From: Bacillota bacterium
GTDB lineage: Bacteria; Bacillota; Clostridia; Oscillospirales; Acutalibacteraceae
Assembly: GCA_009786275.1 (NCBI GenBank)
Contig: WQTL01000304.1
Coordinates: 1-5,101, forward strand
Reading direction: 5' to 3'
DNA length: 5,101 bases
In this document: in pieces, positions 4,125-5,101 of the stretch
Numbering within the stretch: the stretch's first letter is position 1
Layout: every line of letters starts with the position of its first letter
The notes under the pieces: generated by a model
Seen by the model: only the letters and a program-made list of their open reading frames with translations
Database searches by the model: none
Told to the model about the DNA's origin: nothing
Translations under genes and position numbers: made by a program

Positions 4125-5101
4125 GGTCCACCTCCGGCTCCCGCAGCGCCCATTGGGCGGCGTATTTTTCATAGCGGGCGTCCTCGTAGCCCTTGGCCAT
4201 GTCCTCGAAGCGGTACAGCCCCGCGTTCCCGGCGGCTGTCAGCTGCATGAGGTGGTAGGCCAGGTGGCACATGGCGCGCACGCGCTCCTCCGCCCTCGAA
4301 TTGCCGGAAAGCAGCGCCGAGGGCACGCCCGTGTGCCCCGCCCCGCTCACGGCGGCGTATACCGAGGGGGCGCGCAGGTCGAAGCGCTCGAGGGCCAGGC
4401 TGTCGGTCTCCACGTCCAGCAGGGCCTGCAGGGCGCGGCGCTTGTCCTCGCGGGTTTTGATCCCCCACGCGTCCGGCTGCAGCTGTTCGTAAGCGCCGTT
4501 CATCCGCCGCGCCATGAGCTCGTCGTCGCGCAGCGACGCCTCCTCGAACTCGTTCATTTTGTTCGGGGCGGGCCGGCGCAGCTCCATCCCCAGGCCCAGC
4601 GCCGCCGGCGCCAGCAGGGAAACGGACGCCAGCAGCGTCACAAACAGCAGGAGCCTGCGCCCATACGCCGCGGAGGCCGCCTTTTCTTCCTCGCTGCGCT
4701 CCCGGCGCGCCTGCCGCCGGCCCCGCACCTCCAGCACCGGCTTTTGCCTGACAAGCTTTTCGTGCCTGTCCTCCCCGGGGCCCTTGCCGCGCACGGCCGC
4801 GATATAGTAGAACGAGCCGACCAGCACGCACAGGCCCACCGGCAACAGGGCGCCCGCGGGGTTCCATTGGGCGTAACGCCACGCGAGCCAGGCCTGCGCG
4901 GGCAGCACCGGGGCGAGCATGCGGAACAGCCAGGCCCCGGGCCCCAGGGGCCGCAGCGAAATGGCCCACGCCGCCAGCGGCGCCGCCGTGATAAGTACCA
5001 GCAGGTAAAACCCCGGCGGGTTGTCGACGAAGGGAGCCAGCAGCAGCAGCGCCGCAAAGGGCACGATCTCCGCCGCGAGACGCCACCGGCCGGAACGGGG
5101 C
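4111..5101 (-). CDS. Multi-pass membrane protein with degenerate metallopeptidase-like C-terminal domain (5' end outside window)
   Basis: The frame stays open to the window edge with plausible protein sequence (RSGRWRLAAEIVPFAALLLLAPF), so the true start probably lies beyond 5101; a GTG at 5064 has no convincing ribosome site. Counting from that GTG as residue 1, hydrophobic segments lie near 1-13, 18-38, 44-63, 71-91 and 138-160. A strongly basic linker (92-137) should be cytoplasmic, which places the last 155 residues outside the membrane. That domain contains DAWGIKTREDKRRALQALLD (198-217), AMCHLAYHLMQ (264-274) and GYEDARYEKYAAQ (292-304). This pattern recalls clostridial surface proteins with an LQ..(I/V)E segment followed by CHEAYHxYQ, but here Leu268 replaces the catalytic Glu of HExxH. 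That likeness is from memory and moderate. Function unknown; it shares an operon with a DUF4364 gene. Confidence 0.7.
   Translation of the reverse strand, partial: PRSGRWRLAAEIVPFAALLLLAPFVDNPPGFYLLVLITAAPLAAWAISLRPLGPGAWLFRMLAPVLPAQAWLAWRYAQWNPAGALLPVGLCVLVGSFYYIAAVRGKGPGEDRHEKLVRQKPVLEVRGRRQARRERSEEEKAASAAYGRRLLLFVTLLASVSLLAPAALGLGMELRRPAPNKMNEFEEASLRDDELMARRMNGAYEQLQPDAWGIKTREDKRRALQALLDVETDSLALERFDLRAPSVYAAVSGAGHTGVPSALLSGNSRAEERVRAMCHLAYHLMQLTAAGNAGLYRFEDMAKGYEDARYEKYAAQWALREPEVDHAGW
4129..4134 (-). promoter_or_regulatory. Ribosome binding site deciding the DUF4364 gene start
   Basis: GGAGGT on the minus strand lies 4 nt before the ATG at 4124, inside the end of the upstream membrane-protein gene. 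It selects this ATG over the one at 4172. Confidence 0.75.

Noticed and set aside
4928..4953. GC-rich palindromic stretch around CCCCAGGGG
   Set aside because: It lies within coding sequence for Arg-Pro-Leu-Gly-Pro-Gly-Ala and is explained by GC-rich codons for Pro and Gly.
5062..5064. GTG as the start of the membrane protein
   Set aside because: No well-spaced ribosome site; the frame continues to the window edge with a basic, natural-looking N-terminal sequence, so the gene is treated as incomplete.
4169..5086. Overlapping minus-strand ORF of 305 codons in another frame
   Set aside because: Composition is Gly/Ala/Arg-rich noise; the frame ending at 4111 has clear membrane segments and a sensible C-terminal domain.

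Overview
The window reads as chromosomal DNA from a high-GC member of the Firmicutes, most likely a clostridial (gut-type) anaerobe. Three things point there: strong AGGAGG-like ribosome binding sites, consensus sigma-A-type promoters with 17-nt spacers, and a DUF4364 protein, a family I know from Firmicutes. PduL and RmuC also resemble their clostridial versions. The genus cannot be told from this sequence. The window is densely coding, and no stretch over 300 bases lacks a gene. I see no tRNA, rRNA, CRISPR array, transposase or phage gene.

Layout, left to right. (1) At 1-317, minus strand, is the N-terminal half of a PduL-type phosphate acyltransferase. It is driven by its own perfect-consensus promoter (TTGACA, 17 nt, TATAAT) at 372-400. 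(2) At 402-2292, minus strand, is a three-gene operon transcribed in the order MgtC/SapB membrane protein, YfbR-type HD 5'-deoxynucleotidase, family 4 [4Fe-4S] uracil-DNA glycosylase. Its promoter is at 2325-2353. (3) At 2417-3484, plus strand, is rmuC, transcribed divergently from a promoter at 2364-2392. The -35 boxes of the two divergent promoters lie only 10 bp apart. (4) At 3467-3571 is an AT-rich inverted repeat built from tandem heptamers. It sits at the convergent junction and encodes the stop codons of both flanking genes. (5) At 3561-5101, minus strand, is a two-gene unit: an incomplete membrane protein of unknown function followed, with a 14-nt overlap, by a DUF4364 protein with a probable winged helix.

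The central genes share a DNA-maintenance theme. YfbR hydrolyses deoxynucleoside monophosphates and so influences the dUMP/dTMP pools. The glycosylase removes uracil from DNA. RmuC is a nuclease-fold protein linked to limiting DNA rearrangements. PduL supplies the acetyl-CoA to acetyl-phosphate step of fermentation.

The two most interesting items are these. First, the heptamer inverted-repeat element (unit TTAATGC), whose period of 7 guarantees stop codons in all six frames and which has become the literal 3' end of both neighbouring genes. Second, the membrane protein at 4111-5101, whose extracytoplasmic domain resembles an HExxH metallopeptidase-like family but carries HLAYH where the catalytic Glu would be. 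All calls are from reading the sequence by eye; no database search was run.
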